Below are positions 27,601-39,920 of a stretch of 64,000 bases of DNA, in pieces. Position 1 is the first letter of the stretch; each line of letters starts with the position of its first letter. The notes under the pieces are model-generated. The model ran no database searches. It was not told the DNA's origin and saw only the letters and a program-made list of their open reading frames with translations. Both the position numbers and the translations under genes were made by a program. Origin of the DNA: Acridotheres tristis (lineage: Eukaryota > Chordata > Aves > Passeriformes > Sturnidae); the NCBI GenBank assembly GCA_037013685.1, contig CM072894.1:3970841-4034840 (forward strand). The letters run 5' to 3'.

Positions 27601-30600
27601 GCCTCCCCAAACCTAAATCACCTGAGAAACTTGTTAAAAATAGAAGGCAGGGAAGAAGAATTCCTCTCAGGGCTCTTCTGCCAGTAGGCAGCACCATGCA
27701 CTGAGTGTGGGGGGACAAATATGCTCAGCTAGAAATGAGGGACAGGTTCTTTCCTCACTCCATGGTAGTCACACACCTGAGGGCCATGCTCTGGATGGTT
27801 TTCTGGGTTTGTTTTTTCCTCTTCTCATTTTGTGATGGACATTCTGTTGATAAGAAAATGGCATTGCTGGGATTAAATATTTTGGCCCCCCTCATCTCAC
27901 CAATAAAGCAATCTGGAAGGGGAAGGTAGCACAGAACTGCAAACAGGGTGCCTCCTTCTACACAGTGGCAATTCCCCATCTGGCAGCTCGTACAGAGGTC
28001 TCTTGCCTCTGTAGGCTCCGTGTTGGCAGTGGAAGTGTGCAGTCAGATTCCCACATGGACTGCCTCCTCTGCTGGGCAGACTAACCCCCATTTCCTCATC
28101 CTCCCCCCATATTTTGTCTGCTTCTTCCCCTCCCCTAATCATCTTCTCCATCCTCTGCTGGGCTCTCTTTGGTCTGCTGACATCTCTCTTTTACTGCTAA
28201 GGGGTCTCATATGCAATTTGAAATAAACAGAGGGGAATAATCTCTTCTGATCATCTGCTGGTTGTTTCTTGCTGTACAGCTCAGTATGGGACCAGTCTTC
28301 AGGACAAGAGTGCACTGCTGACTGCTGTCCAACATTGTCCTGAAATGCACATTATGCACTCCTACCAGCTGAATTGAGTATTTTTCCAAAATCCAACTCT
28401 TTTACAATTTGGCATTTCTTTGCAGTGGGAATTTCCCTCCAGGTGAGAAGGTAGGAAGGACTGTGAATTTATGTCTGGAGGCTGTATCTGCTCTCCTTTC
28501 ATCTGGAGCAAAGAACATCAGTGATGATACAGCATAAATAATGTTGAGACACAGCCCTGACAATGGAACTGTACTGGCAGCACATTCCTTTTCTGTATTC
28601 CTGTCTCCATCTGATGCTTATCTAAGGAGCACAAAAGGGAAAAGTGAGATTAACTGTGCTTTGGCACGTGTTCCTATGGCAAAGGGAGTGAGAATCCAAA
28701 GGGATTGGGATTGCTGTTGAGCTTTAATCTTCACCCTCTGTCTGGTGGTACAGGAGTGCCTGTGATTCTGGCTGCTGATCCCTTTCTGCCTGTCCAGTCC
28801 AGATGCCCTCTCCAGCACTGGAGTCCCAGTCAGCACAGATCTCACAGGAGAATGCAGTGTAGGACAACGAGGAAATTGCCAACTTTCTGGACAGCACTGT
28901 AAAGAGCTTATTATTTCTGAAGCAGTGCATAATGAAAACCCATGCAAACCTCAATCCCATCATAAAAATTTACCATGGGTACTAAATCCAGTGTATGGCA
29001 GGGATCACATGTTATTTATTTCCATGCTAAAGTCTGGCAGCATGCCAAATGCCACAGAGCCAGGTCTGTCCAAAACATCTTGTAAACCTGAAAAATCAAT
29101 GTCCCAGGTTGTTTCTTTATTAGCCTTGATCTCTCCATCTCCTGGAATAATGTGGCAGATTTGCCTTCTTTTGAGTGGGCCTGCAGCTGCATTCAAGTGG
29201 CTGTTGTGTTGATTATTGAAGAGAGGGACTAAACTCCCAGTCACTTGGAAGACCAGTGTCCCTGCTGTTGATTTTATGTTGTTCACATCATGCTGTATCA
29301 AGAGCAGGGAAGTGTGGGATGTCTTCAGACAGCGATAACAGCACAAGATTGGGGGCTATATTTGTGATAAACCTGTGGAGTTTCTGTTCCACCTTTTGCA
29401 GGCCTCCAAATTCTCCTGCATTTCATACTCCCCGCTGTGCAGTGCCAGTGGAAGTCCTAACCTAATTAGTATATGAGCATAGTGAGAGTGATTCATTACC
29501 TGGGTTTTTTCATATTCTCTGAATTCATTTGTGGAAGACAATATAGGAATAGAGTGTTGCTGCCAGGATGAATTATCTGCTGTCCTTTCATCCAGATTGC
29601 CCCACGCTGTTGAATTGGAGCACAGGTCAGACTTGAATGTGCATTTCTGTCCCTTTCTGTCACTTTCTGCTGATCCACTTGTGTTTGATATAGAGACTTT
29701 TCCCAGTGGCATCCAATGTCTGGCTGGCAAGGTGGATTCAAAGAGTGGGAAAAGCACATTGCAGTCCCAGTCCTGCACAAAGGCAGGGATGTGTGGTGTG
29801 TTAGCAGGGCTCACATTGCTGGTGCTGGGGAACAGAGTGCTGTAGTTATCCTAGAGGTGCTGGTGTTCTGGGGTAAGTGGCTGTTAGCAGTGTGATATTT
29901 TAATATAGATACCTTCCTCCTATTATTTTTGGTCAAAAATGAGAAAAATAAATGGGGAGTGATTTTTCCTTTCAAGCTCACCACTGTCAGCTGGGTTTGT
30001 ATTGATTCAAGTGCTCTTCCTCAGTGACCTTCATCTCCCCATGCCTGTGAGATGTGAAAGATGCTGTTGACACAAGCAAAGGCTCAAGCTCCCTCAGCTC
30101 ATATCCCAGACAGCACTTTAACATGGCATGTTTGATGCTGCATATTTCTGTCTTGCTGACAAAGTGGCAGTGAAAGTTATTGCATTCATCTGGGAAATGG
30201 AATGGAGCAGGATGAAAGCCACAGCAAACAGTGCTACCTTTCCTTTCTTCCCTGTCCTTGATCACTAGTACCTCTGAATGCAGGAGGCAAAACAGAGGGG
30301 TCTGGACACTTAAAACAAGATTTAGAAATGCACCCCATGAAAAATTAAAGCCTAAAATTAAATTATCAGGTGCATAATAGGAAAACATTCAAGGGTCTTT
30401 ATTTGCAGGAGCAATGGCTTCTGCACTTGCAGTTTATACACACGAAAAGGTGATTGCAGGATAGTACTAGAGATAGTACTAACCCTCCCCACTCATATTT
30501 GTCTCACTGTACTTTTCTCAAGTGCATTACACTGCCAGAGAAATCTGAAGGAAGAAGAAACCAGCCTGTGTTGCTTCACACACATCAGGGCCACTGCAAA

Positions 30601-31235
30601 TCTCTGTAACACATTTGTTACCAAATCAGCCTGAACTAAAGCAATGAGGTTTGAAAAGGCAGTACTAGGAAAAGTAGAGAATTAAGTGCTATATTTTTTT
30701 TTTTTAATTGCAGATTTGGGTCTTTTTATTCTTTGGTTAAAACTAGGTCTGCCTCCCAAAGTGGCCACTGTTAGCCATGCCATGGCGGATCATGGTTTGG
30801 ATGTACAAGCCCTCTGCCTTGTGCAGAGGCATCCAACAGACACCTGCTGTGCAGCAGCACACTCTGATTTCTCTGCCATTGCTAGTTAGAGCTCACCTTC
30901 ATGTCTTATGCAGCATTTTCTTCCATCCCTTTCTATTTCTGAGGACCTTGGTGCTGGGGGACACAGTGCCCTTTGGCTGTGTTTGTGCTCTTTGAAGAGC
31001 TCCCTGTCTGTGGGACTGTCACTGCTGCTTGTGCTGGTTTTAGGCTAAATGAGCCAAGGCAGTTGGAACAGTTTAGGAAGGTGGTGGTTACTGTTCCTTG
31101 GACCTGAGAGAAATTTGGGAGCATTTATGTGAGTTATACAGGTGTAACAGGTCACCAAAAGCAGGCTGGAGGCACAGCTGGCAGCTGGAAGAGAAACATC
31201 TGAAAAGGTGGAGGGAATTGGGACTTTTCAGACAG

Positions 31236-31470
31236 GACAGAGAGGAGGTTTAGATTAGATATTAGGAAAAAAATTCTTCCCTGTCAGTGTGGTGAAACCC
31301 TGGCAGAGGTTGCCCAGAGAAGCTGTGGCTGCCCCATCCCTGGAAGTGTCCAAGGCCAGGTTGGACAGAGCTTGGAGCACCCTGGGATAGTGGAAGGTGT
31401 CCCTGCCATGGCAGGGGGTTGTAGATAAATGATCTTCAAGGTCTCTTCCAACCCAAACCATTCTATGGTT
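31236..31470 (+). mobile_element. CR1 LINE 3' end (5'-truncated)
   Basis: The block starts at GAGGAGGTTTAGATTAGATA and runs through TATTAGGAAAAAAATTCTTCC, GTTGCCCAGAGAAGCTGTGG and CAAGGCCAGGTTGGACAGAG. It ends in GGTCTCTTCCAACCCAAACC then ATTCTATG, the CR1 tail. It is sense to ERBB4. This is a typical 5'-truncated, non-coding insertion. It includes a perfect 16-bp palindrome at 31401-31416. Confidence 0.92.
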
Positions 31471-32579
31471 GTGTGAGGAGACACGGAGCTGGCACAGAGG
31501 GAAACAAGCCCTGTTCCCTGCTGTACACGAATAATGGGATATCTCTCTGCCAGAGTGGGAGAATAATAAAGGCAAAATATGCTGTGCTCTCTGTTTTCAA
31601 AGCCAAGAATGGTTGTTTGGAGCTCATTCCCTCTCCACATCTCGTTTCCCTTGGCCTGTAATCTGTGTGAGCATTACCTGTTCCTGCTCCTCTGTTCTCA
31701 CTCCACAGATGCTCCAAGTGAAGTACAAAGTTTCATGCCCTGATGAGTATGTCCTATTGTTTTATTTTTATGGGATGAAATAAAGCTGTTAAATAAGAGC
31801 CAGTTTCTCAGTTTTCACTTGCTGTGGAAGTGAAACAAGGGAGCATCACTTGCTCTGGAATGGTGGAATGTAGGGAAAAGCTGCTGGAAGGAAACCGAGT
31901 TTATTACAACCTGGGACAGGACAGGGAAGGAGGAGGAAGTCCCTATTGTGGGTAAAGAGTGGAAATGAAGTAAGACTGCAGCATCTGGGAGCCTCTGGAA
32001 TAGCTTGGCCAGCTGGAAAGTTTCAGAGCTCTGGGTGCTGCCATCTACTGTGGAAACCTGCCCTGGCTGGAGCTGCAGCACTCCTGCCTTCCCAGCCCAG
32101 GCACTGACACCTGAACGTGCATTCCTGTCTGCCTGCCCTCTGAAGAACAGCTCTGCTGGGTGAAGCACTGAAATGATTTCCCAGGCCAGCTGCTAGGAAA
32201 TCACGATTATAAGTCTATCAGGGAATTACAGTTTAGTCGCAGCCTGTGGCAGAAAGACTGCACTAGAGTTCAGTATTTTACATGAGAGGCTGCTATTGAA
32301 AAAAATGTTACCCTGCTCTTCAATAGATCTTTGCTGCCAACTGCAAGCCATTTTGGCTCTGTTGAGCTGGCAGGGTTCATTGATGACAGACTAAGAACTG
32401 GCATTAAAATGTGTGCCAGTAATAAAGGGAACACACCGGAGAGGATTTTTAAAACAGTCCAAGAGAGGCAGGCATAGGGTGTAATGGTTGTGGTGTTGGC
32501 ACCACTTAATTAGTGGTTTGTTTGGAGTCCTTTTTTGTCTTCACTTAGAGTTAGGATTAAAAAACCTGTGAAGGAAACG

Positions 32580-33230
32580 GATTTTTTTGTGTTTGGGCTT
32601 GGTTGTTTATTAAATTTATCAAAAGTACAGAAAGTTCAGTAACACTCCTGGCCACCAGCTAGAAGCGAGCAAAATGGAGATGAATTTTACAAGGTTTCTT
32701 AAAGCTAAACAGTTTAATAGAGAAATAACACTTTTATTATTTATACTTTTAATCTAATAATCAATTTTTTGTGACTCTTAATGCAGCACTTTCTAACTAG
32801 AAATTGCTATTTGAAACTGTGTAGAAGGAAGATGTGCACCAAAAAAGACACTACTCAAAATTCTCCATCTTGTCCCATACCTATTACTATATATTATAAA
32901 AACTTCAAATTTAAAACCCTTCACCATGGGAAAGCACACACTTCTATTTAACTACACACCCATGATTTTAACTCCATCACTTAAATTTGAAAGCCTTTTC
33001 TAAGGCTCCAAGTCAAAAGCAGTGCTCTCTAGGGGGTCAGTGCCAGAAAGCACAGAAAACTCAAAAAAACCCCAGGTTTCTGGGATCCAACAACAGGGCT
33101 GGAAGAGAGGGCAGCAGGCAGGACAGCTGGGTCCTGCTCAGAGTCTGGGCTGGCAGGGGAGAGGTGAAGGAACTTTTTCACCTTTGGAAAAATGTTTTCC
33201 AGGCAGTGAGCAAACATTGATGGCATTCTT
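32580..33230 (-). mobile_element. LTR-like block of an avian endogenous retrovirus
   Basis: The stretch with ACTACACACCCATGATTTTA, TTGAAAGCCTTTTCTAAGGC and GGGGTCAGTGCCAGAAAGCA resembles a passerine ERV LTR as I recall it. A minus-strand AATAAA lies at 32611-32606 near the would-be 3' end. No gag, pol or env frame is adjacent. Ends are approximate and the family is not assigned. Orientation is antisense to ERBB4. Confidence 0.5.
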
Positions 33231-33540
33231 CTGCCAGCCAGTCAGTAAACAGCTTAAGCAAAGGAAGGGGACAGAGCAGCTCGTGTGGGTCTGACAAGCC
33301 CTGTGAGAACTGGGAGCTGGTTTTGTTTGCTTAACAACTAAAGTTATTACTTCTGCCACTCACCCTGAGAAAGTTCCTGGGGCTCCTGAGGACCCCTTCC
33401 CATTAAATAATGGAAATTACCATTATTTAGTCCTGATAAGAAGTGGGGCAAGGGGAGAAGAGGAAGCTCTTGGAGAGGAATAAGGAATTCCTGGTATATT
33501 ATCTTTGCTCAGCCCTCAAATTCTTCATAATCATCTTCAT

Positions 33541-34160
33541 AGGAAAGGAAAGGAAAGGAAAGGAAAGGAAAGGAAAGGAAAGGAAAGGAAAGGAAAGGAA
33601 AGGAAAGGAAAGGAAAGGAAAGGAAAGGAAAGGAAAGAGAAAGGAAAGGAAAGGAAAGGAAAGGAAAGGAAAGGAAAGGAAAGGAAGGAAAGGAAAGGAA
33701 AGGAAAGGAAAGGAAAAGGAAAGGAAAGAGAAAGGAAAGGAAAGGAAGGGAAAGGAAAGGAAAGGAAAGGAAAGGAAAGGAAAGGAAAGGAAAGGAAAGG
33801 AAAGGAAGGAAAGGAAAGGAAAGGAAAGGAAAGGAAAGGAAAGGAAAGGAAAGGAAAGGAAAGGAAAGGAAAGGAAAGGAAAGGAAAGGAAAGGAAAGGA
33901 AAGGAAAGGAAAGGAAAGGAAGGGAAAGGAAAGGAAAGGAAAGGAAAGGAAAGGAAAGGAAAGGAAAGGAAAGGAAAGGAAAGGAAAGGAAAGGAAAGGA
34001 AAGGAAAGGAAAGGAAAGGAAAGGAAAGGAAAGGAAAGGAAAGGAAAGGAAAGGAAAGGAAAGGAAAGGAAAGGAAAGGAAAGGAAAGGAAAGGAAAGGA
34101 AAGGAAAGGAAAGGAAAGGAAAGGAAAGGAAAGGAAGGGAAAGGGAAAGGGGAAAGGAAA
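33541..34160. repeat. (AAAGG)n / (CCTTT)n polypurine pentanucleotide array, about 620 bp
   Basis: The + strand is uninterrupted purine for about 620 bases, mostly AAAGG units with a few indel variants (GAGAAAGG near 33637, AAGGAAGG, AAGGGAAAGG near 33921 and 34136). The longest pure run is about 33925-34136, roughly 42 units. Because the unit has no stop codon in any frame on either strand, it creates long open frames (Lys/Gly/Glu/Arg pentapeptides on +, Phe/Leu/Ser/Pro on -) that are not genes. The array is transcribed as purine-rich RNA inside ERBB4 intron 20. Confidence 0.98.
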
Positions 34161-36813
34161 ACATGAACATCAAAAAGCCCCAACCAGTATTCTTTGTGTT
34201 GCTGAAAATTGGTCATGAGCCTTGAGATGTTAAATCAGAAAGAAAAACCTACTTTACAGGAGAAAGTTGAAAAGAAAGTTTGCATTTTTCCTGACATGTT
34301 GTACTTCAGTAAATACAGCATAAATAAGGTCATGGAAGGCTCTTCTGCTAATTTTCTCGGTGGCTGCAAAACTGTGGCCTGTTTGTAACTATGTCTCTGA
34401 AATAAGTCCTTTCCTTTTGATACCTCAGGCTTTCTGAAGTAGTCTCTTTTAAGTTTTTTTTTTACCTGCTAGCTTTCCCAGTCACTGCTTGTTTGTGAGC
34501 AGCCTTGCTGGATTTTGTGAAGCAGGGTGCCCGTGGAAAGAGGTGAGCAGGCAGAGACAGCTCAGGCCAGAACAAAGTTATTACTTTAAAGGAATTATTT
34601 CTCACCTAGTGATGTGGCCTCATTGTACAAACTCTTGCTCTTTATGGAATAAGTCTCTATACCAGCTCTATCATCCATCTTCCATGAAAAGTAATCAGTC
34701 TGGGCTGCAGAATTTTGTTTTCTGTCAAGTAGGGGATGGATTTTGCTCCATGATTTCAGTTGGTGTTCTATCCATGCTAGAAATGCAGTTGCATGTCTTC
34801 TCCTGGAGTCTCAGGAGTTGGGTCTGACCAGCCTCTTGATCACAGTACCACCACACAGAGCTGGGATGAGCATGGAGGGGAAAGCTGAACCTGACAGTGA
34901 TGCAGTATTGGAAGGTGTGCAGGATTGAAGGTACATTATGCTTCCTCTCAGCAGCTCTCTGTCTTTCTCACTTTGCTCACTTTAATCCAAAAGCCATAGA
35001 AGTTGAAAAGGTTTCGTTGCTGACAGGTCAGGTTCTCAAGAAATTTTCTGTATCAGAGTAACCATTTCATATTTGCTTTTTTTGCATGTGTGTGTGTATG
35101 AAAATAGCTATTCAATGAGTTGTTTGGATTGGCCACTGTTGCTTCAGATGTCACTGTTGGAATCTGTTAATCAGCAAAGATATATTTCCCTTTCTATGTA
35201 TATATTTCTATATATAGAAGATTGTACTACTAATAATATACCTGCCAGATCTTTCAGTAGTTGAACTGAATGCAATGTAACCAGGATGTGAACAAATAAA
35301 ATGTCCTAGTGCAAGTAGTCATTAGTTGTAAAAATTAATAATAGAAGAAGAATGTATTTATTTTAGTAGAAGGATCTATTTCTCTGGTTCTGGATTTGCC
35401 TTAACCTGTGAATTGATTTTTCTTTATTACTAGCATGAATGCCAGTTGTTCTTGTTGTCCTCTTTGCTTCTGTTAATACTATTTTAAAATAGTCCTGAGT
35501 AAGCAGGAAACTTTGACCATTTATAAGATCCCTAGAGTTTCTTACCTATTTGTGTAATCACATCTATTTCCCAGTATTGGAAGACTTAGTGCTTGGAAGC
35601 AAATGAATTTGAGTCAGGCACAGCTCTCAGACAGAAAGTTTTGGGGCTGGATTAGGAATTGGCACAAAAATCCTCTCAGCTTGCATCTGTATTTCTTGGA
35701 CTTGGGTGCTGACTGTGGTCATTTATGTTGCCTCACAAATGCAACCAAAATTTATTTATTTATCAAAAATAGTTATTGAAATCTCAACCTGGAGGAATTC
35801 TTAGATTTCACAGTAAGGTTGTGGTTTACAATTAGATTTTTTTCCTCAGTTTATCTCCTCTTGGTTAATTCTCACGAGTTGGAAATGTGAAATATCATGG
35901 TTTGTATCACTGATTATTAAAATTAAAACAAACAAGAAAGGCTTCAGCCTTTTAGTCATGTACATATATATGGAGTGCATTCATCCACATCACCTTAAGC
36001 TTTCTAAATTTCCTAGTTTATATGCAAATTTGTTATCTCTGAGGTGCCACTCTGCACAGGCTGGACTCGAAATATTCCATTTTGGGAACGTGGACATGCA
36101 ATTTCTATGTTGTAGCACTTGTCTCATGTTTCAGTTTGAGATCCAAAAGCCATTGAGTTGAAATGTTCTTAATTAAGGCTGTTCATACCTTTGAAAATCC
36201 CACCCATCATAAATCTGTATTATACAATGTGCTCTGGGTTTATTGGTCCAGTTTCTGTTTTGAAAGTAGCTGAAGAAACCAGCCCAAACTGGAAATGAGA
36301 CCAAATTCACTTCTTCATCAGAACTTTCCCCACGTTGAAGAGCTGTTTGGGATTGGAATCTCAGTTCATGCTCATTACAGATATAGTTCTTTTCTACACG
36401 CTCAGAGCTGACATTTCCCTGAACTTTTTCAAATTAGGATATGGGGATGTGGTTTGAACTCATTGTTAGGACAGTTTCAAGGGCTTTGTTCTTATGCAGA
36501 CAGATGTGATGCAGTGCATTTCAGTGGGTTTAGAGCAGTACAAGACCAGCTTGACAGAGGGAAAAATTAATTTCCTACCAAATCTGATCTTTACCAGAAC
36601 CTGCCTTTAGCAGCTGACTCGTCTGGTTTTCACCTCATAGCTTTGTGTTAAGATTTGTGTTTACAGTGTCATTATGCACAAACTCTTCCAGAGAGAATGT
36701 TTGTTTTTTTCTTTTTCATAATTAAAACAGTAAGAATTAATGATGGACTGGAGAGGCTTGCTGTTTCTGCAGTACTGAAGTGGACTGCTTTCTGTGGCTA
36801 AGAAAAAAAAGTT

Positions 36814-36939
36814 AATACACTGATTATTTTGGCCTGAACTAAGTCCTATTGTAAAAGATAGAAATATTAAAATTATAATACACTGATTATTTTGGTCTGA
36901 ACTAAGTCCTATTGTAAAAGATAGAAATATTAAAATTAT
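36814..36939. repeat. 2 x 63-bp tandem duplication
   Basis: Two adjacent 63-bp copies begin AATACACTGATTATTTTGG and end TTAAAATTAT. I see one mismatch (GGCCTG versus GGTCTG). A 63-bp unit keeps a minus-strand frame open through both copies by chance. Confidence 0.95.
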
Positions 36940-37083
36940 ATTAGACATGTAAAAAATCATGACCCAGAACAGTAAACACATTGCAACTATGTAGTATAGT
37001 TTTGATTCTAATGCTCAGCTAATTACAAGAGAAAATACGATTATTTCTTTGAAAAGTTATCGTTCTCTCCCTGTTTTTATCTT

Positions 37084-37097
37084 CCCCCCCCCCCCCC
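37084..37097. repeat. C14 homopolymer
   Basis: Fourteen consecutive C on the + strand inside a C/T-rich stretch (TTATCTTCC before, ACCTAGG after). The context CCCACCTAG looks like a 3' splice site, but no exon-like frame or conserved domain follows. Confidence 0.95.
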
Positions 37098-38104
37098 ACC
37101 TAGGAATATTGAAACAAAAAGTTACAGAGTCACTTCTGCTGTCTTTGCTGAACCACATCCCTCTGTCCAAAGCAGTAAATTCTGCCCCTCCCTGCCTTTC
37201 ATTTGCAGTTCTTCAGCTCTCAGCATTCCCAGAGGGACCGGGGCACTGCCAGGGATCAGCTGAGGGCTGCAGGAGGAGCCAGGGCAGCAGAGGAGAGGAG
37301 AGAAGCCGGGCACAGGGGCAGTGATCGCCCTGCTCGTATCCTCGGGAGCTCACTGAGTCTGGGCTTGTGCCTGAAAAACCACATGGATGTTGGCAGCTCA
37401 GGCTGCTTGTATTTAATGTTTTGTCCCTCTTGTTTCTGGAAAGTATTAGTGCCTGGTTCTCCAGAGGACAGTGTCTCTTATTGTGTCACCTTGGAAGCAC
37501 AGGGACATGGAAAAGTGGGAAGTCAGTAACTTCTGACTGGCATGATCTGCCAAAGATTGAGATGTCTTGTGCTGTTTTCATTAGCCTAGCAGAGGGATAA
37601 TGTGTTACAAATGTTTCCTTGATGATCTGTAGTTAATTTAAGAATATATGGAAAAGTTCTTCCTTGGAGACAGATCCTGACTTCCCTGTGCCTTGGATTC
37701 AATGCAGCATCCACCATTCTCAGGTTTTCCTGCAAGTCGTGCTGCAAGTCCTGTTCTAACTTTGTCCCTCCTGCATGTCACTGTGCAGTCCCATAGGGAC
37801 ACCCACTTGCCTTTATGTCCTTCCCCTTTTCCATGGCTGTGTTGTGACCCCCCCAGGAGACATCTGGGCTTCCTGGGGGTGAAATCTCCCCTCCCTCAGC
37901 CAGCTAATCCTTTCAGCAGGCTGAATGTCTTCTCACTCTCCTGCTGAATGAAAGCTGTTTTTCATTCCCATCTGCTCCCTTGTTGTTTCACACAGCTTTT
38001 GGAATAATATTATTCATTCTCCTTTGCCGCTGTTACATTCTTTAATAAGAAACGTGCGACCCAAATTCCTACTTAAAATATGTGCACTGGGATGTTGCCA
38101 AAAC

Positions 38105-38504
38105 ATTTGGTGCCTGCTAGGCCAGCTGCTTGTTGTGATGTACCTGTTTGTTCAACACATACCAAGACTCTGCTGTTTGGGTGTTGGAAATGGAAAAAAC
38201 AAACATTCATATTGGGCTGGGATTGTGCTTTCCTTGGCAGATGAAGGCGGCCTGGCACTGTGAAGCCACAAGATATAAATTATCCATTGACATTAGGAAT
38301 ACTGAGCAGATATTAGAATAGATTTTGAAAATGAACTAAACTTCTAGATCTTTCAGGAGGAAGTTTGAGAGTCAGAAATTTAGGGAACGTTTTTCTCTAA
38401 AGTCTTCTTGCACCTCCATCCTGTTCTGTAAACCTCCAATCCTCAGGGGTATTCTGAGGTCTCCAGCCCCATGAGCTCTTCTGATTTCATTTAAAGCAAA
38501 ATCA
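38105..38504 (+). repeat. Left arm of a large inverted repeat
   Basis: This roughly 400-bp arm pairs with the reverse complement of 39921-40331. The arms share long identical words, such as GACTCTGCTGTTTGGGTGTT and CTAAACTTCTAGATCTTTCA, with scattered substitutions and small indels; I estimate high-80s percent identity by eye. Homology starts at ATTTGGTGCC and stops just after TTTAAAGCAAAATCA. The arm does not match CR1 or an LTR that I know. It may be an unlabelled repeat family or a local inverted duplication. Confidence 0.9.
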
Positions 38505-39920
38505 AACAATGGGTGAATGTGCACGCAGAGTTAAAATATACCCTGATGTCTGGAAGGCCAAAGGCAAGTAAGAACAGAACCCAGTAAGTATTTCTAACTT
38601 CATCCTGCTTCTCTTTTTTTTTTTTTTTTTGGTCTGCCTTGTAGGGGGTTACACTATTGCTGCTCTTACAGAAAAGATCAGAAAGTGGATGTGCCAGAGT
38701 GGTCCAGTTTGTGGTTTGAAGGTGCTCCAGGACAGTCTCTCTCCTGAGCAGTTCACACCTCAGCAGGAGCAGGTGGCAGCTATCAGACCTGTGTGAGGTT
38801 TGCCATCCATAAAATAAGGCCCAAACTGTATTTATGTAGTGCAGAGTTTTCCCCCTCAGGATAGGGCTGGATGGTTAATTAAATCTCCTTTAAAAAATGG
38901 AAAGGAAGCTATTTCCTGTAAAAGAAAGATATGTGTAAGGGCTTGAGTTTTCTCAGAACTTTTTGGACTTAGGCTGGTTTTCTATGGAAATTACCCTCAT
39001 TGCAATCTCTGTGTCTCTCTTCAGTTTCCCTTGCAATAGCTTTTCAAAATGTTGGTTGAATTTATTCAGATTGGACAGGGGAGAAAAGGTCTCAAAGATA
39101 TTATCTTTGTATGAGTTTCATAAAAATAGGCATCTAGATAGATGAGACTGTGATTAGTACTCCCACCAAAGGAAAAAAAGGCACTGTAGGCTCAAGACAT
39201 TATTAAACAGCTGAGAGTCCATGAGGGAGACTGCCAGGGAAAACCTGCCTTTAGGCTGTCTCTGGGAGTCTGGCTGCTCCTGTTTCCATTCCTTCTGCCA
39301 CACAGATTGCCCAGCATCCCAGCACAGAGAGCAGCAAAGTAAAATGAGCCTGTGCCTTTCAGCCTGGCTGTACCTGCAGTAGGAGTTAGAGCAGGACAGC
39401 AGTGCACCTGCAACATCAGCATGACACATCAGGACCTTCAGAGAGGACTCAGTGTTGGAAAGGGATTTAAACCCCTCAAATCCAGCTGTTTTCCAGCCCT
39501 CCATGGCTCACAGGGGACTTTTGGGAGGTTTGGGTAGAGTCCTTGCAGAGGAGTAAGTTGGTCTCTGGTAAGCTTTAGAAAACCTCCTTGTGGCGGGGGA
39601 TATCATCATTGCTACAAGGTAAGGGCTACAGGTCATGACCGTTGCAGATGGAAGGGGACACAGGAATGTCCAGGGAACCTGTGGGACTCTGCAGAGCCCC
39701 AAACAGTGATCCTGGCTGCAGATCCAGTGTCCTGCCTTGCTGCTGTGGTGTTTCCAGGCTAAGGAGCCCTGGGCTGCCTCCATAGCTGCACAGGAACCTA
39801 AAACATCTTGGATGTGCTGCATCCAATTTCAGCCTTTGCTTTGTAGCCAGCTTAGGCTTTCCTAAGATGCATGGCCCACCCTGTACTTCCAGCCTCAGAG
39901 CTGGTGACAAAAAACTTCTC
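38505..39920. other. Spacer between inverted-repeat arms
   Basis: About 1.4 kb with no recognised gene. It contains a T17 run at 38614-38630. I found no transposase frame, so a DNA-transposon reading (arms as terminal inverted repeats) would need a non-autonomous element. Confidence 0.6.

Larger units (their letters stand above)
17620..33540. other. Intronic, repeat-bearing, no gene recognised
   Basis: This block holds two LTR-like segments, two CR1 fragments and small tandem repeats, all listed separately. The remaining sequence carries no exon, tRNA or rRNA that I recognise. The open frames here have no domain signature. Confidence 0.65.
34161..38104. other. Intronic, no gene recognised
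   Basis: Between the purine array and the inverted repeat there is mostly AT-rich unique sequence. It holds a 63-bp tandem duplication and a 14-C run (both listed) and no recognisable exon or RNA gene. Confidence 0.65.

Noticed and set aside
31030..31090. GTGCTGGTTTTAGGCTAAATG as an LTR start
   Set aside because: It is similar to an avian LTR opening for only about 20 bases and then diverges. Not enough to call.
33443..34225. Long open frames on both strands (up to 260 codons) over the AAAGG array
   Set aside because: The repeat unit contains no stop codon in any frame, so open frames are automatic. The products are pure pentapeptide repeats with no domain.
37084..37102. C-rich tract plus CACCTAG as a 3' splice site for a hidden exon
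   Set aside because: No conserved coding frame or donor follows, and the expected upstream ERBB4 exon (hinge to helix E) is not encoded there.
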